Assembly (NCBI RefSeq): GCF_030160275.1
Contig: NZ_BSOA01000022.1
Span: forward strand, 1-64,000
DNA length: 64,000 nucleotides
Direction of reading: 5' to 3'
Source of the DNA: Dyella flagellata
GTDB taxonomy: Bacteria > Pseudomonadota > Gammaproteobacteria > Xanthomonadales > Rhodanobacteraceae
Shown: piece by piece, positions 28,255-38,618 of the stretch
Layout of the letters: each line of letters opens with the position of its first letter
Position numbering within the stretch: the stretch's first letter is position 1
Made by a program: the position numbers and the translations under genes
Notes under the pieces: model-generated
What the model was told of the DNA's origin: nothing
What the model saw: only the letters and a program-made list of their open reading frames with translations
Databases searched by the model: none

Positions 28255-30840
28255 TCAATAAGGGCGACCGAGTGGATCATTGGTGTAGGCGATGTGCATC
28301 CATTCGGGGTTGTTCTTGGCGATGTCCTGAATTTCCTGCGTCGACATACCGCGATCGCGCATGGCCTGGAGCTGTTCGCCGCCGACGCTGATCATCTGTG
28401 AGCGCGCGCCTGCGTCCTCGATCCCTGCGCCTTCCAGGAATTTGTCTTCCGCTTCGTGATATTCGCGTTCGTTGGCGTAATGCTCGGCTACACCGATGCC
28501 CAACGACGCAACCACGGCGATACCCAAGCCGATGGGACCGGCCATGCCACCCAGGGCATCGGCACCGCCGAATACGCTTAAACCGACTCCCGCAGCGCCC
28601 ACCAGCGACAAGACCTCCGTGGGCATATCGTGCTTCTCGTAGCCTTCCTGAGCGGAATTGGCGAAATACAAAACGTTGAGGATGCCGATGAATTTTTCGG
28701 TGGCCTGCCCCGCCAGGTTCGCGCCCAGCGCCCATTTGCCCACGCCGCCGCTACGGTCGACCATGCCGACCGCGGTGCCGAAGGCCGCCGTATCCTGGAC
28801 GGCGCCCACCGAGACCGCCAGCTCGGCAAGCTGGTTCTTGGTGCTGGGATCGTCCGCGGTCGTGCCGCTCTGATTGAGCAGCGCACCGCCGGATATGGCC
28901 AGCGCGGCGGCGCGGAACAACACGCCTGCAGGACCGCTGCTGAAGCTCATCTCCTTCATTTCGCTCAGCTCGTTGCGCGTCGCGGCCACCGCATTGATGC
29001 CCTTGCCCTGCGAGGCGTCCGCCAGCGACTCCGTCTTGAGCGCTTCAATTTCCTCCTGCAGCTTTTTGGTGCCCTCCTCGATATCGGACTGGGGCAGTCC
29101 CATGAACCCGGCAACCTCCTTGAGATTGGCCAGCGCGCCGTTGACCTTGGCTACGCTGGCCGGATCATTGGGATTGAGGCCGGCAAGCGCGGGCAGCAAG
29201 TTGCGTGAGAGATAGGCCGGCCCGATGCTGGTGACAAACTCCTTGTTCTTATGCGAAACCTCGATCATGAGCTTGGCGGCTTCGCCGGCATCCTTGCCGT
29301 CGAAAATGCTTGGGTCTTGCGAGGCGGCAAACGCGATCGCCTGACGCGTAGTGTCGTCGTCGGTCAGCTTGCCCAAGCCGTCCCGCGTCGGGGCAAAAGC
29401 CTTGAGATTGTCCGGCACGTCCAGCAGCTCGCCGAGGTCATTGCTGAATGCGCGTGAATCGCTCACCAGCTTGTCCTTGATCGAGCCGAGCTGATCCTGC
29501 CAATCCTTGCCCTTGGAGGCCATATACGAGTTGATGGCCTGCTGTTCCTGCTGCGGACTCAGGCCCGGACCGAGATCCTTGATCAGCTCATTGAGTTCCT
29601 GCGTTTGCTTGGCATACGCCTGCACGTCTTGCGCCAGCGTTTGCTTTTGCAGATTGTGCGTCCCCATCGTTGCTGCAGACAGGATGCTCCTGGCGGCATC
29701 CGATTTGCCTGCGGCCTGCATTTGGCTTGCCACGTCGATGGCCAGCTGCGCATTGCCGCCCTCGCTGATGGCGTCGGTAAATGTGCGCTGGGCGAACGTA
29801 GGATTGTCCTGCTGCTGGCTGGCGATCGTGCTCGCAATCTGCTGCTTCAGCGTTTGGCTTTGCGGATCGTCACCCAAAGCACCGTAGATGATGGAAAGAT
29901 TCTTGTACGTGTCTTTGTCAGTCGCGGCGATAGTGGCAACGTTGCCTGGCGACAATTGCGCCGCCAGATCATTGGCATCCGAAGGAGTCCACCAGGCCTG
30001 GATAACTTGCCGGGCGAGATCCGGCGGCACTTTCTGCACCAGGTCGGCGAGATCCTTGGCACAGTCTACGGTCGGCTTGCCGGTTGCTTCCTTGGCGGCA
30101 TCCTGGATCCAGCCTTGCACGCGAGGGTCGGCAATGACGTGATCGATAACGTCTTGAGATTGTCCGTGCAGGTTATTGCTTAGCGCGGCCAGCTTGTCGC
30201 TGGCACTCCACGGGCCGGAGAACGAGGGAATCAGCGCATTGGTTTGCTGCTGCAGCTGATAGGCGCCGACCGAGGCGCTGATGGCCGACTGCGCCGCCGA
30301 ATCCCCCTGGTGCCGAGCTGCGATGGCGTCGCCAGCGCTTTTGATGATCTGGTCGGTGGGCGTCTGGAACTCGGCAGGCACGCCGCTATTGCGACTGGCA
30401 ATCTGGCCACCGATTTCATCTTGGATCGCCGCGTCCATCGCTTTTTTGGCCTGATCCACGGCAGCGGAGTCCGAGGTGGAAATGTCCTGCCGGATCGCGC
30501 CATTGTGTGGCGCGTTGCGAACGTCGTCGTCGCGTTGCTTGACGGCCGCATCGTAAGCAGCGATCGCGGCATCGGTCTTCTGCGAGGGCGTTTGTGGCGC
30601 TGGCGGCTGATCGTTATGCGCCGGCGCCACCGCATTGGACGGCAAGCTGAGCACCGTGATGTGCGAGAGATCGCTGTTTACGTCGATGTGGTTGGTCCGC
30701 GCCAGCTCTTCCGGGGTGACGCTGTAAGCGGCGGCGACACTTTGTACCGTGTCGTGCGGCTGCACTGTGTATTGCGGGGCCGGGGCCGGAGGCGCAACGT
30801 AGGGCGTGACGGAGACGGAGCCGGAATCTGCGGGACGCAT
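28255..30840 (-). CDS. Large LysM-domain protein, putative secreted
   Basis: An 861-residue protein. A LysM-like domain lies at residues 23-66 (QYTVQPHDTVQSVAAAYSV). A long helical, Ala/Gln/Asp-rich middle follows, and the last 150 residues carry hydrophobic glycine-rich stretches (VGAAGVGLSVFGGADALGGM and AGPIGLGIAVVASLGIGVAE) that could insert into membranes. No N-terminal signal peptide is visible. The style resembles exported proteins of Xanthomonadales; a smaller protein at 52482-53261 shares the AAxxxEIGxxIAS motif. Exact function unknown. Confidence 0.8.
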   Translation of the reverse strand: MRPADSGSVSVTPYVAPPAPAPQYTVQPHDTVQSVAAAYSVTPEELARTNHIDVNSDLSHITVLSLPSNAVAPAHNDQPPAPQTPSQKTDAAIAAYDAAVKQRDDDVRNAPHNGAIRQDISTSDSAAVDQAKKAMDAAIQDEIGGQIASRNSGVPAEFQTPTDQIIKSAGDAIAARHQGDSAAQSAISASVGAYQLQQQTNALIPSFSGPWSASDKLAALSNNLHGQSQDVIDHVIADPRVQGWIQDAAKEATGKPTVDCAKDLADLVQKVPPDLARQVIQAWWTPSDANDLAAQLSPGNVATIAATDKDTYKNLSIIYGALGDDPQSQTLKQQIASTIASQQQDNPTFAQRTFTDAISEGGNAQLAIDVASQMQAAGKSDAARSILSAATMGTHNLQKQTLAQDVQAYAKQTQELNELIKDLGPGLSPQQEQQAINSYMASKGKDWQDQLGSIKDKLVSDSRAFSNDLGELLDVPDNLKAFAPTRDGLGKLTDDDTTRQAIAFAASQDPSIFDGKDAGEAAKLMIEVSHKNKEFVTSIGPAYLSRNLLPALAGLNPNDPASVAKVNGALANLKEVAGFMGLPQSDIEEGTKKLQEEIEALKTESLADASQGKGINAVAATRNELSEMKEMSFSSGPAGVLFRAAALAISGGALLNQSGTTADDPSTKNQLAELAVSVGAVQDTAAFGTAVGMVDRSGGVGKWALGANLAGQATEKFIGILNVLYFANSAQEGYEKHDMPTEVLSLVGAAGVGLSVFGGADALGGMAGPIGLGIAVVASLGIGVAEHYANEREYHEAEDKFLEGAGIEDAGARSQMISVGGEQLQAMRDRGMSTQEIQDIAKNNPEWMHIAYTNDPLGRPY

Positions 30841-30971
30841 CGCGGACCTCTAATCCTGGGGGCAATCACCGACATTTGAGATTCTTCGCCATCGCGCCGC
30901 AATTAGGGCTTTCCCTAGATGAATGCCTTCCTACCCCGTGCATGAGCTTCCATAATGGGGGACAAGGCTTT

Positions 30972-31556
30972 ATGGCGAAAACGATTCTCATGAACGACAT
31001 CCAACGCAAACCCGAAGACGCTGACGCTCCCTCCGAAATGCTCTACCAGGGGCGTTGGTTGCGCCTGCGCCGACGTGGCCGGTGGGAATACGCCGAACGC
31101 AACAACCCCGGCGGCGCCGTGATCATCCTTGCCGTAACGCCGGAAGACAAAGTGCTGTTCGTGGAGCAATACCGCGTAGCCGTGCAAAAATTCACCATCG
31201 AAATGCCGGCCGGCCTGGTCGGCGACCTGGCCGATCAGCAGCACGAAAGCTCGCTCGTGGCCGCGCAACGCGAACTGGAAGAAGAAACCGGCTATCGCTG
31301 CAGCCGCGTCAGCTTTGTGCACGAAGGCCCGTCATCGTCCGGCATGAGCAATGAAATGATCGCTTTCGTGCGCGCGCACGATCTGGTGAAAGTGAGCGAC
31401 GGCGGCGGCGACACCACCGAAAACATCATCGTGCACGAAGTGCCGCGGAGCGAAGCCGGCGCATGGCTGCTAGCTCGTGCGAAAGATGGCTATTCGATCG
31501 ACCCGAAACTGTTCGCGGGATTGTGGTTCATCGAGCACGCCGAGTCCTTCAGCTAA
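30972..31556 (+). CDS. Nudix hydrolase, ADP-ribose pyrophosphatase-like
   Basis: About 194 residues from ATG 30972, preceded by a GGGGGACAAGG stretch. The Nudix box is HESSLVAAQRELEEETGY with the REL-EEE core; the loop after the first Gly is two residues longer than the standard box. EMPAGLVGD before it is typical of ADP-ribose pyrophosphatases. Likely hydrolyses ADP-ribose or related nucleotide sugars. It diverges from the LysM gene and converges with a decayed chemoreceptor frame. Confidence 0.88.
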   Translation: MAKTILMNDIQRKPEDADAPSEMLYQGRWLRLRRRGRWEYAERNNPGGAVIILAVTPEDKVLFVEQYRVAVQKFTIEMPAGLVGDLADQQHESSLVAAQRELEEETGYRCSRVSFVHEGPSSSGMSNEMIAFVRAHDLVKVSDGGGDTTENIIVHEVPRSEAGAWLLARAKDGYSIDPKLFAGLWFIEHAESFS

Positions 31557-31563
31557 AGCTCTT

Positions 31564-31631
31564 GTAGGCTGGGATGAAAATCCCAGCTTTCCGACAGACT
31601 CGCAGATGCTGGGATTGACATCCCAGCCTAC
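31564..31631. repeat. REP pair (BIME-like), copy 6
   Basis: GTAG+GCTGGGAT+GAAA+ATCCCAGC, a spacer, and GCTGGGAT+TGAC+ATCCCAGC+CTAC. On the minus strand its GTAG supplies the stop codon of the chemoreceptor-like frame. Confidence 0.88.
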
Positions 31632-32401
31632 CCTCTAGCGTTGCCAACCTGCTGGGTCGCATAGGCCTCCTCGTAGTACCCGGACAAACGCAGCGTTTGC
31701 AGATTTCTCTTCAGCACGAGCGCCCAGCACTTCAGATCCTGCACCGCCACGACGCTTTCCAGCAACAGCAGGCCGCCATCGTCAGCTTCATCTACGAAAT
31801 CAGGGGTAGGTTGGGAGGCGGACGAGCGTACGCCGCCCATGAAGCTGGTGACCTCGGAGGCCTGGATCACCGAATCGATCACCTGGAGCATTTGCAGGCC
31901 TGCCTGCTCCATCACGATGATGCCCTGGCGAATGCGATCCACGCTGTCGGCGATGATCGTATCGATCTGCTTGCACGTGGCCGAGCCTCGCTGTGCGTTC
32001 TTCAGCGCCTGACTGGCCAGCAGGGAAAAATGATGCGTTTCCTGGCAATCCAGCGTGTCCGGCGGAACCAGTTTCGAAGTGGTGTGGCCCACCTCGTCGA
32101 TCAGCCGCACCACGTCATGCGACAACTCGCTGAAGACTCTTGCGTTGTCGATCAGCTCATAGCCGATGCTTCTTCCCCGGCTGGCGAGCGGCCCGACGGG
32201 CTTGTCGCCCCGGATGCAGGTGTATTTTGCGGCCGCGCAAGGGCGCTCATGTAGAGCAGTTGCATGGGTTTGAAACGCGGCATTCCTGAAGCGATGGCCA
32301 GGCTCGCCTCCTTCCTCGGCCGCCCGCGTTCGCTTGAGCGACACTTTCCATTTCCTGGCCAGCTTGAAACATTTGGCGTTGCGCATTTGAGGGTCCCCCA
32401 A
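31628..32401 (-). pseudogene. Decayed methyl-accepting chemotaxis protein, signalling domain remnant
   Basis: A 257-residue open frame. Its middle resembles the cytoplasmic signalling region of chemoreceptors: SLLASQALKNAQRGSATCKQ, then IIADSVDRIRQGIIVMEQAG and VTSFMGGVRSSASQ, with VDEADDGGLLLLESVVAVQD matching the tail after the tip. The conserved tip with EAARAGEQGRGFAVVA and the membrane/HAMP parts are absent; the N-terminal 80 residues look like random basic sequence. It is best read as a mutated fragment rather than a working receptor. The stop is supplied by the REP unit. Confidence 0.5.
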
Positions 32402-32736
32402 AATGCATGTCGATGATCAGGCTCGTTCGAGCACCGACTGAGAAACAGGGGAAGTCAAACGGCCTCGCTCCATCACCCAGTACTGCATCGTCCCGTTTGA
32501 GGGTCCGGTCCGCTCGATGGGGCCGCCCTCTTTCATCTCCACGCGATGCCGTTTCCGCTCCTTGCGACATCGCCGCTATATTCATTAGCGAAATACGTGT
32601 TTATATATGTTTTAGTCCAAAGCGAGCCCGAACGCAAGGGGGGTGAAAGCGGCCTAAGGGCCCTGCATCGCAACGGGCGGCCGGACCCTACAGGGCCGAC
32701 GCAAGCTCGTATTCACGGCAGGAAGGCGGCAATCGC
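32402..32736. other. Intergenic stretch, no supported gene
   Basis: Between the chemoreceptor remnant and the TMEM43-like gene. Contains a short AT-rich run around 32580-32620. Open frames here have no recognisable domain and overlap each other. Possibly further decayed receptor DNA or the promoter of lost sequence. Confidence 0.5.
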
Positions 32737-33783
32737 CTAAGCGGTGACCCTTAGGGCGCGCGCGCGCCAAAACCCCAGCGCCGCACCCACCACGGCGAGC
32801 CCAAACCAGGCCGCAGCGGTCGAGTTGCCATTGCCGAGCCACAGCACCGCATCAACCGCTCCGATCACCAGGATGGCGATGGCCGGTGCCAGGATGGCGT
32901 CGACGCGCCGGTAGTGCCAGCGCAACAGCAAGGCTGCGCCCAAGCCGGCCAGCAGCACAGCCAGCACCCGGCGTGGCCAGGGATACTCGGGCTGCAACGG
33001 CGTATCGGGAAAAATCACCGAGAGCGGCACATCCCCCGGTTGCACGGCGAAACCGACGCCGTCGGTCGCATCAGCCGCGGGCAGCAGCCTGTTGCCTTCG
33101 ACCCGCGCCACGACCGTGACGATCTGCGCCGGCACGGCTTCCCATGTCACCCGCAGATCGCCGACTTGCGGGTGCGACGGCACGGGGCTGGTCACCAAGC
33201 CATCCTGATAGAGACTGAAGCTCGCGGCCAGATTGCTGGGCAGTCGGCGCAGATCGGGCTTGACCGGTTCACTGCCGGACAGCGCATGCACTAGGGCCGG
33301 AGTGAGCACGAAATCGTTCAAGCGCACCAGGCCCGCGTCGAACTGGGCCCCATCCAGCGGAAATTTGGCGGGATTGACGTGCCCTTGCGGATGCTCGAAT
33401 GCTTCCGAATCGACGGGACGATCCTGCCAATCCAATTCATAGCTAGGCGTATCGCCGTAGCGAAGCTCGCGCCACTGGAACATCTGAACATGGCGTATCA
33501 GCGTCGGCTGCTCGGATTGCTGGTTGAACTGCGGATCGAGCGGTGCCTCGACCACCTGCAAGGGGCCGACCACACGCACCATGTAACCCTGCAGGCTCAC
33601 ATCCGGACGGCCGCCGCCACCCAGATCCAGCACGTCGCCACCGTGCCGTTTCATCTGCGCGCTGTAATCGAGCTGGCCCCTTTCGACCACTGCCCCTACC
33701 CCCGCGCCCAGCAGCAGCAGCACCGCGCCCAAGGCAGGCAGCAACAATTCACGGATCGAGAGTGGCTTTGGCTCGCCGCTCAT
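32737..33783 (-). CDS. TMEM43/DUF1625 family membrane protein
   Basis: A 348-residue protein with one N-terminal membrane segment (LLPALGAVLLLLGAGVGAVV, near 15-34), a long periplasmic region and three closely spaced C-terminal segments. The soluble part carries the TMEM43-family block around FQWRELRYGDTPSYELDWQD. Starts at ATG 33783. The family is scattered in bacteria and eukaryotes and its bacterial role is unknown. It is downstream of the MBL-fold gene on the same strand. Confidence 0.82.
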   Translation of the reverse strand: MSGEPKPLSIRELLLPALGAVLLLLGAGVGAVVERGQLDYSAQMKRHGGDVLDLGGGGRPDVSLQGYMVRVVGPLQVVEAPLDPQFNQQSEQPTLIRHVQMFQWRELRYGDTPSYELDWQDRPVDSEAFEHPQGHVNPAKFPLDGAQFDAGLVRLNDFVLTPALVHALSGSEPVKPDLRRLPSNLAASFSLYQDGLVTSPVPSHPQVGDLRVTWEAVPAQIVTVVARVEGNRLLPAADATDGVGFAVQPGDVPLSVIFPDTPLQPEYPWPRRVLAVLLAGLGAALLLRWHYRRVDAILAPAIAILVIGAVDAVLWLGNGNSTAAAWFGLAVVGAALGFWRARALRVTA

Positions 33784-33813
33784 CAAACCTCCGGCTAAGG
33801 GCTGTTGGCGTTT

Positions 33814-34662
33814 TTAAACGATGCCACGCAGTTCGGGCTGTTCGTCAGCCGTACCATAGCGCCCGCGGTCGTCGCGTGTCACGCGCGCTACCGCACAAGC
33901 GTGATCATGCGTGAAAAACAGCCGCACATTGCGTGCCAGCTTGTCTTCCAGGAAGGCGCGTTTTTCGTCGATCAACGCCTCCGGAAAACGGTCGTAGCCC
34001 ATGGTGATGGGCAGATGCACCCAGGACCGCCCTGGAATCAGGTCCGCGCAAAAAACCACGCCGGCCACTTCCGACAACATCAGGCCAGGCGTATGGCCGT
34101 CGGAAAAGTGAAAGCGCACGGCCCGTCCCAGCGTCTGCGAATACTCGCCCGCCACCAGTTCCAGTCGCCCGCTGTCCTGAAGCAGCTGATGCAACTCGGG
34201 AATGAAGGAAGCGCGATCGCGCGGATGCGGCTTCAACGCACGCTGCCAATGATGGGCACCGACCAGGAAACGCGCGTTCGGAAACAACAACCGTGCCGGT
34301 TTGCCCTGTTCCCATGCCGCCAGCAAGCCGCCGGCGTGGTCGAAGTGCAGATGCGAAAGCACCACTACATCGATGTCTTCATGCGACAAACCGACGGTCG
34401 CCAGCGAATCGAGCAGCACGTGGTGCTCTTCCACCACACCGTAGCGCTCGCGCAATGCCGGCTCGAAGAAAGCGCCGATGCCGGTTTCGAACAGCACGTG
34501 GCGACCTTCCAGATCCTTGGCCAGCAGGCAACGGCACGCCAGCGGGATGCGGTTGGCCTCGTCGGGTTCGATCCAGCGCGACCACATGGCCTTGGGCGCA
34601 TTGCCGAACATCGCGCCGCCGTCGAGTTGTTGGGTATTGCCGTCAAGGGAATACAGTTGCAT
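33814..34662 (-). CDS. MBL-fold metallohydrolase
   Basis: A 282-residue metallo-beta-lactamase-fold protein. The metal motif HLHFDHAGG (HxHxDH) is intact, with further ligands expected in SDGHTPG, CADL and FFTHDH. It resembles AHL-lactonase/PNGM-like MBL proteins but cannot be assigned to a substrate. ATG at 34662 (MQLYSLDGN) fits the family start better than GTG at 34680. A REP pair separates it from ggt. Confidence 0.87.
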   Translation of the reverse strand: MQLYSLDGNTQQLDGGAMFGNAPKAMWSRWIEPDEANRIPLACRCLLAKDLEGRHVLFETGIGAFFEPALRERYGVVEEHHVLLDSLATVGLSHEDIDVVVLSHLHFDHAGGLLAAWEQGKPARLLFPNARFLVGAHHWQRALKPHPRDRASFIPELHQLLQDSGRLELVAGEYSQTLGRAVRFHFSDGHTPGLMLSEVAGVVFCADLIPGRSWVHLPITMGYDRFPEALIDEKRAFLEDKLARNVRLFFTHDHACAVARVTRDDRGRYGTADEQPELRGIV

Positions 34663-34724
34663 GAAGATTTTCCGGAACACCTAATCGCATTTCGCTGCTC
34701 GTCCCTGCACTGCGGCCTGCTTGC

Positions 34725-34785
34725 GTAGGCTGGGATGACAATCCCAGCTCATGCATGGCAATGCTGGGATTCCATCCCAGCCTAC
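34725..34785. repeat. REP pair (BIME-like), copy 7
   Basis: GTAG+GCTGGGAT+GACA+ATCCCAGC then GCTGGGAT+TCC+ATCCCAGC+CTAC. The right loop has lost a base. Between ggt and the MBL gene, both on the minus strand. Confidence 0.87.
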
Positions 34786-34800
34786 GCTCAAATTTGGGCG

Positions 34801-36516
34801 CTACTGCACCTTGCCCAGACCATCATCCCTGCGCGGGTCGCTCGCCGCATCCAGCTTGTTGCTGCGCCGATCCCAGATCACCACGTTCATGAAGCCCCAC
34901 GGGTCGCGTTGCCTGAACGTGTAGCCCATTTGCGTCAATTTGCTCTGCGTCGCCGCATCGAACGCACCTGGCTCGACGGTCACGACGTCAGGCATGAACT
35001 GGTGATGGAAGCGCTTCTTTGCCACCGCCTGATGCGCGTCGCCGCCATCGATGATCGCAAGCATGCCTTCCAGCACCTGCGTGATGATAGTGGAGCCACC
35101 TGGCGAGCCGATCACCGCCGTGCGATCCGGGCCGATCACGATGCTGGGCGTCATCGACGACAGCATGCGCTTGCCGGCCTCCGGCGCGTTCGCCTTGCTG
35201 CCCAGCAGGCCGTAGACGTTCGGCTTGTTCGGCACCAGCGCGAAATCGTCCATTTCGTCATTGAGCAGCACGCCGGTGTCCTTGGCCACGAACGTGGAGC
35301 CCATGGTGTAATTCACGGTGCACGTCATGGCGACCATGTTGCCGTCGGCATCGATGATCGAGAAATGCGTGGTATGCATGCCCGGATCCTGGCCGCTGGA
35401 CGGCGCCAGCATCGACGAAGGCGTAGCTTTGTCCGGCAGGATGGTCTGACGCAGGCCGTCGGCGTAATACGGCGACAACAGCATGTTCAGCGGCATCTTC
35501 ACGAAATCCGGATCGCCCAGATAATCGTTGTGATCGCGGAACGCGCGGCGCATCGCTTCGATCACCAGATGCACGCGGTGCGCTTCATCCAGTTTGTCCA
35601 GATTGAAGCCGGACAGGATGTTGAGAATCTCGGCAATCGCCACACCACCGGAGGACGGCGGCGGCGCGGTGATGATCTGGTAGCCGCGATAGTCGACGGT
35701 AATGGGCGTGCGCTCTTTCGCGCGGTAGGAAGCCAGGTCTTTCAGCGTCCAGTTGCCGCCGGCTGCGCGTACCGCATCGACCAGCTTCTGCGCGGTTTCG
35801 CCGCTGTAGAAACCGGCATCGCCATACTTCGCCAGCAGCTCCAGCGTGTGCGCCTGGCCCGGATCGCGCCAGATTTCGCCGGCTGCCGGCACCTTGCCGC
35901 CCGGCAGGAACTTCTCTGCCGAAGCCGGCCAGCGGCCAAGGTCCTGCTGCTCTTCCTTGATCGAATGCAGCAGGCGGTCATCCGGCTTGAACCCGTCACG
36001 AGCCGTGCGAATGGCTGGCGCCAGCGAGACGGTGAACGGCAACTTGCCGTAGTGCTTGGCCAGCCACGCCAGGCCGGCTGGCTCGCCGGGGATGCCTGCC
36101 GACAACGGCCCCTTCAACGCGGTATCGCGGTTGGGGCTGCCGTCGGGATTGAGATAGTCCTTCGGATTGACCGCGGCCGGCGCCGTTTCGCGCGCATCGA
36201 TGAACACGGTGCGCTTGCTGGAAGCCACGTACATGGTGGCCATGAAGCCGCCGCCGATGCCGGAGCTTTCCGGCTCGACCACCGACAGCGTGGAAGCCAC
36301 CGCGACCGCCGCGTCGAAAGCGTTGCCGCCCTTGGCCAGCACTTCGAAGCCCGCTTCCGTGGCCAGCGTGTTGGCGCTGGCAATGCCGGCATGGCCGGGG
36401 CGCTGCGCCAGCTGTACTGCTCGGGTGGACGGGGCGGGCTGATCCGCGGCGAATGCGCCGCTTGTGCCCAATAGAAAGCCACACAGCAGCACGCGCCAGC
36501 GCAATGCAAGCCTCAT
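34801..36516 (-). CDS. ggt: Gamma-glutamyltransferase
   Basis: A 571-residue preproenzyme with a signal peptide (cleavage near AFA-AD, residue 23). The autocatalytic nucleophile is Thr 382 in HTTHFSIID, giving large and small subunits; RETAPAA near residue 110 and GSPGGSTIITQVLE in the small subunit are family signatures. It cleaves glutathione and gamma-glutamyl compounds in the periplasm. It overlaps the upstream ferredoxin gene by four bases, so the two are coupled. Confidence 0.96.
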   Translation of the reverse strand: MRLALRWRVLLCGFLLGTSGAFAADQPAPSTRAVQLAQRPGHAGIASANTLATEAGFEVLAKGGNAFDAAVAVASTLSVVEPESSGIGGGFMATMYVASSKRTVFIDARETAPAAVNPKDYLNPDGSPNRDTALKGPLSAGIPGEPAGLAWLAKHYGKLPFTVSLAPAIRTARDGFKPDDRLLHSIKEEQQDLGRWPASAEKFLPGGKVPAAGEIWRDPGQAHTLELLAKYGDAGFYSGETAQKLVDAVRAAGGNWTLKDLASYRAKERTPITVDYRGYQIITAPPPSSGGVAIAEILNILSGFNLDKLDEAHRVHLVIEAMRRAFRDHNDYLGDPDFVKMPLNMLLSPYYADGLRQTILPDKATPSSMLAPSSGQDPGMHTTHFSIIDADGNMVAMTCTVNYTMGSTFVAKDTGVLLNDEMDDFALVPNKPNVYGLLGSKANAPEAGKRMLSSMTPSIVIGPDRTAVIGSPGGSTIITQVLEGMLAIIDGGDAHQAVAKKRFHHQFMPDVVTVEPGAFDAATQSKLTQMGYTFRQRDPWGFMNVVIWDRRSNKLDAASDPRRDDGLGKVQ

Positions 36517-36767
36517 CCCTTGGTCTCCATCAGATGTTGGTATTTACCTTCGAGTTGCTCGCGCGATTCGGTATGCGCGGGATCGATGATGATGCATTCC
36601 ACCGGACATACGACCACGCATTGCGGCTCATCGTGATGGCCGACACACTCCGTGCACAACGCGGGATCGATGACGTAGTAGTCCTCGCCGAGCGAGATCG
36701 CCTTGTTCGGGCAGACGGGTTCGCAGACGTCGCAGTTGACGCAGGTATCGAGGATCTTGAGGGACAT
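36513..36767 (-). CDS. yfhL: YfhL-type 2[4Fe-4S] ferredoxin
   Basis: An 84-residue ferredoxin. First cluster motif Cys 9, 12, 15 and 19 (CVNCDVCEPVCP); second motif Cys 38, 41, 50, 54 with Cys 58. The long spacing between Cys 41 and Cys 50 is a feature of this ferredoxin class (Fdx/YfhL, sometimes called Alvin-type). Electron carrier; partner unknown. Its stop overlaps the ggt start (ATGA). Confidence 0.93.
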   Translation of the reverse strand: MSLKILDTCVNCDVCEPVCPNKAISLGEDYYVIDPALCTECVGHHDEPQCVVVCPVECIIIDPAHTESREQLEGKYQHLMETKG

Positions 36768-36813
36768 GCCTGCCTAGTTTACATGGGCCGGCCGAAAGTT
36801 TTGCGTTAGCGGC

Positions 36814-36880
36814 GTAGGCTGGGATGCCAATCCCAGCTTTCCGGTGCGCTCCCGATGCTGGGATTGGCATCCCAGCCTAC
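36814..36880. repeat. REP pair (BIME-like), copy 8
   Basis: GTAG+GCTGGGAT+GCCA+ATCCCAGC and inverted GCTGGGAT+TGGC+ATCCCAGC+CTAC. The loops GCCA and TGGC are complementary, so the two units vary together. Between two minus-strand genes. Confidence 0.9.
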
Positions 36881-36900
36881 GCCGCCTCGATCTTGCCGGA

Positions 36901-37939
<1,039 letters not shown>

Positions 37940-37968
37940 TTAAGGAAGGCTTGCGGGCAAGGAAGGCA

Positions 37969-38544
37969 TTAGCTTAACGGATCGTTTTGCGAGCGGCGAT
38001 AGAGCGCATAACGCACCTCACCGGCGTGCCCCTCCCGATGCAGCACCCAGCTCGGCGGCAGCGCAAGCGGCTGGTCGCGCGGCGACTCCACGTAAACCTG
38101 CGCCCCCTCGGCAAGCCAGCCGCCCTGCTCCATCAGCCGTGCCAGCGGCGTCCAAAGCTGCGCGGCAAACGGCGGATCGAGAAAGGCCAGCCCATACGCC
38201 CGTGGTGTGCCCCGCAGAAACTGCGTGGCGTCCATCAGCGCCACCTCTGCAGTATCCGCCCTCAGCCGGGCGAGGTTGCCACGCAGGGCCTCCGCCAAGG
38301 CACGCTCCGGCTCGACGAACTGGACTGCTGCGGCTCCGCGCGACAGCGCCTCGATGCCGAGCGCACCCGTGCCGGCGCACAGATCGAGTGCGCGGACGCC
38401 AGTAATCGTCGGCGCCAGCCAGTTGAACAGGGTTTCGCGCACGCGCTCCGGCGTGGGCCTGAGCCCGGGCAGATCGGGCACGTTCAGGCGCGAGTTGCGC
38501 AAGTTGCCGCCGATGATGCGGATTCGACCGGGCATGGCCTTCAT
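37969..38544 (-). CDS. rsmD: 16S rRNA (guanine(966)-N(2))-methyltransferase
   Basis: A 191-residue RsmD. N-terminal RIIGGNLRNSRLNVPD, the SAM-binding ALDLCAGTGALGIEALSRGA and the catalytic FLDPPF motif are all present. It methylates G966 of 16S rRNA. Start ATG 38544 has GAGG upstream; ATG 38535 is also in frame. Diverges from ftsY, the classic rsmD-ftsY arrangement. Confidence 0.96.
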   Translation of the reverse strand: MKAMPGRIRIIGGNLRNSRLNVPDLPGLRPTPERVRETLFNWLAPTITGVRALDLCAGTGALGIEALSRGAAAVQFVEPERALAEALRGNLARLRADTAEVALMDATQFLRGTPRAYGLAFLDPPFAAQLWTPLARLMEQGGWLAEGAQVYVESPRDQPLALPPSWVLHREGHAGEVRYALYRRSQNDPLS

Positions 38545-38618
38545 GCGGCGGCGGCCTCAGCGGACAGTACGGATGGGGGTGTTAGCATGTGCGGCATTGT
38601 CTTTGAATTGCTCCCCAC

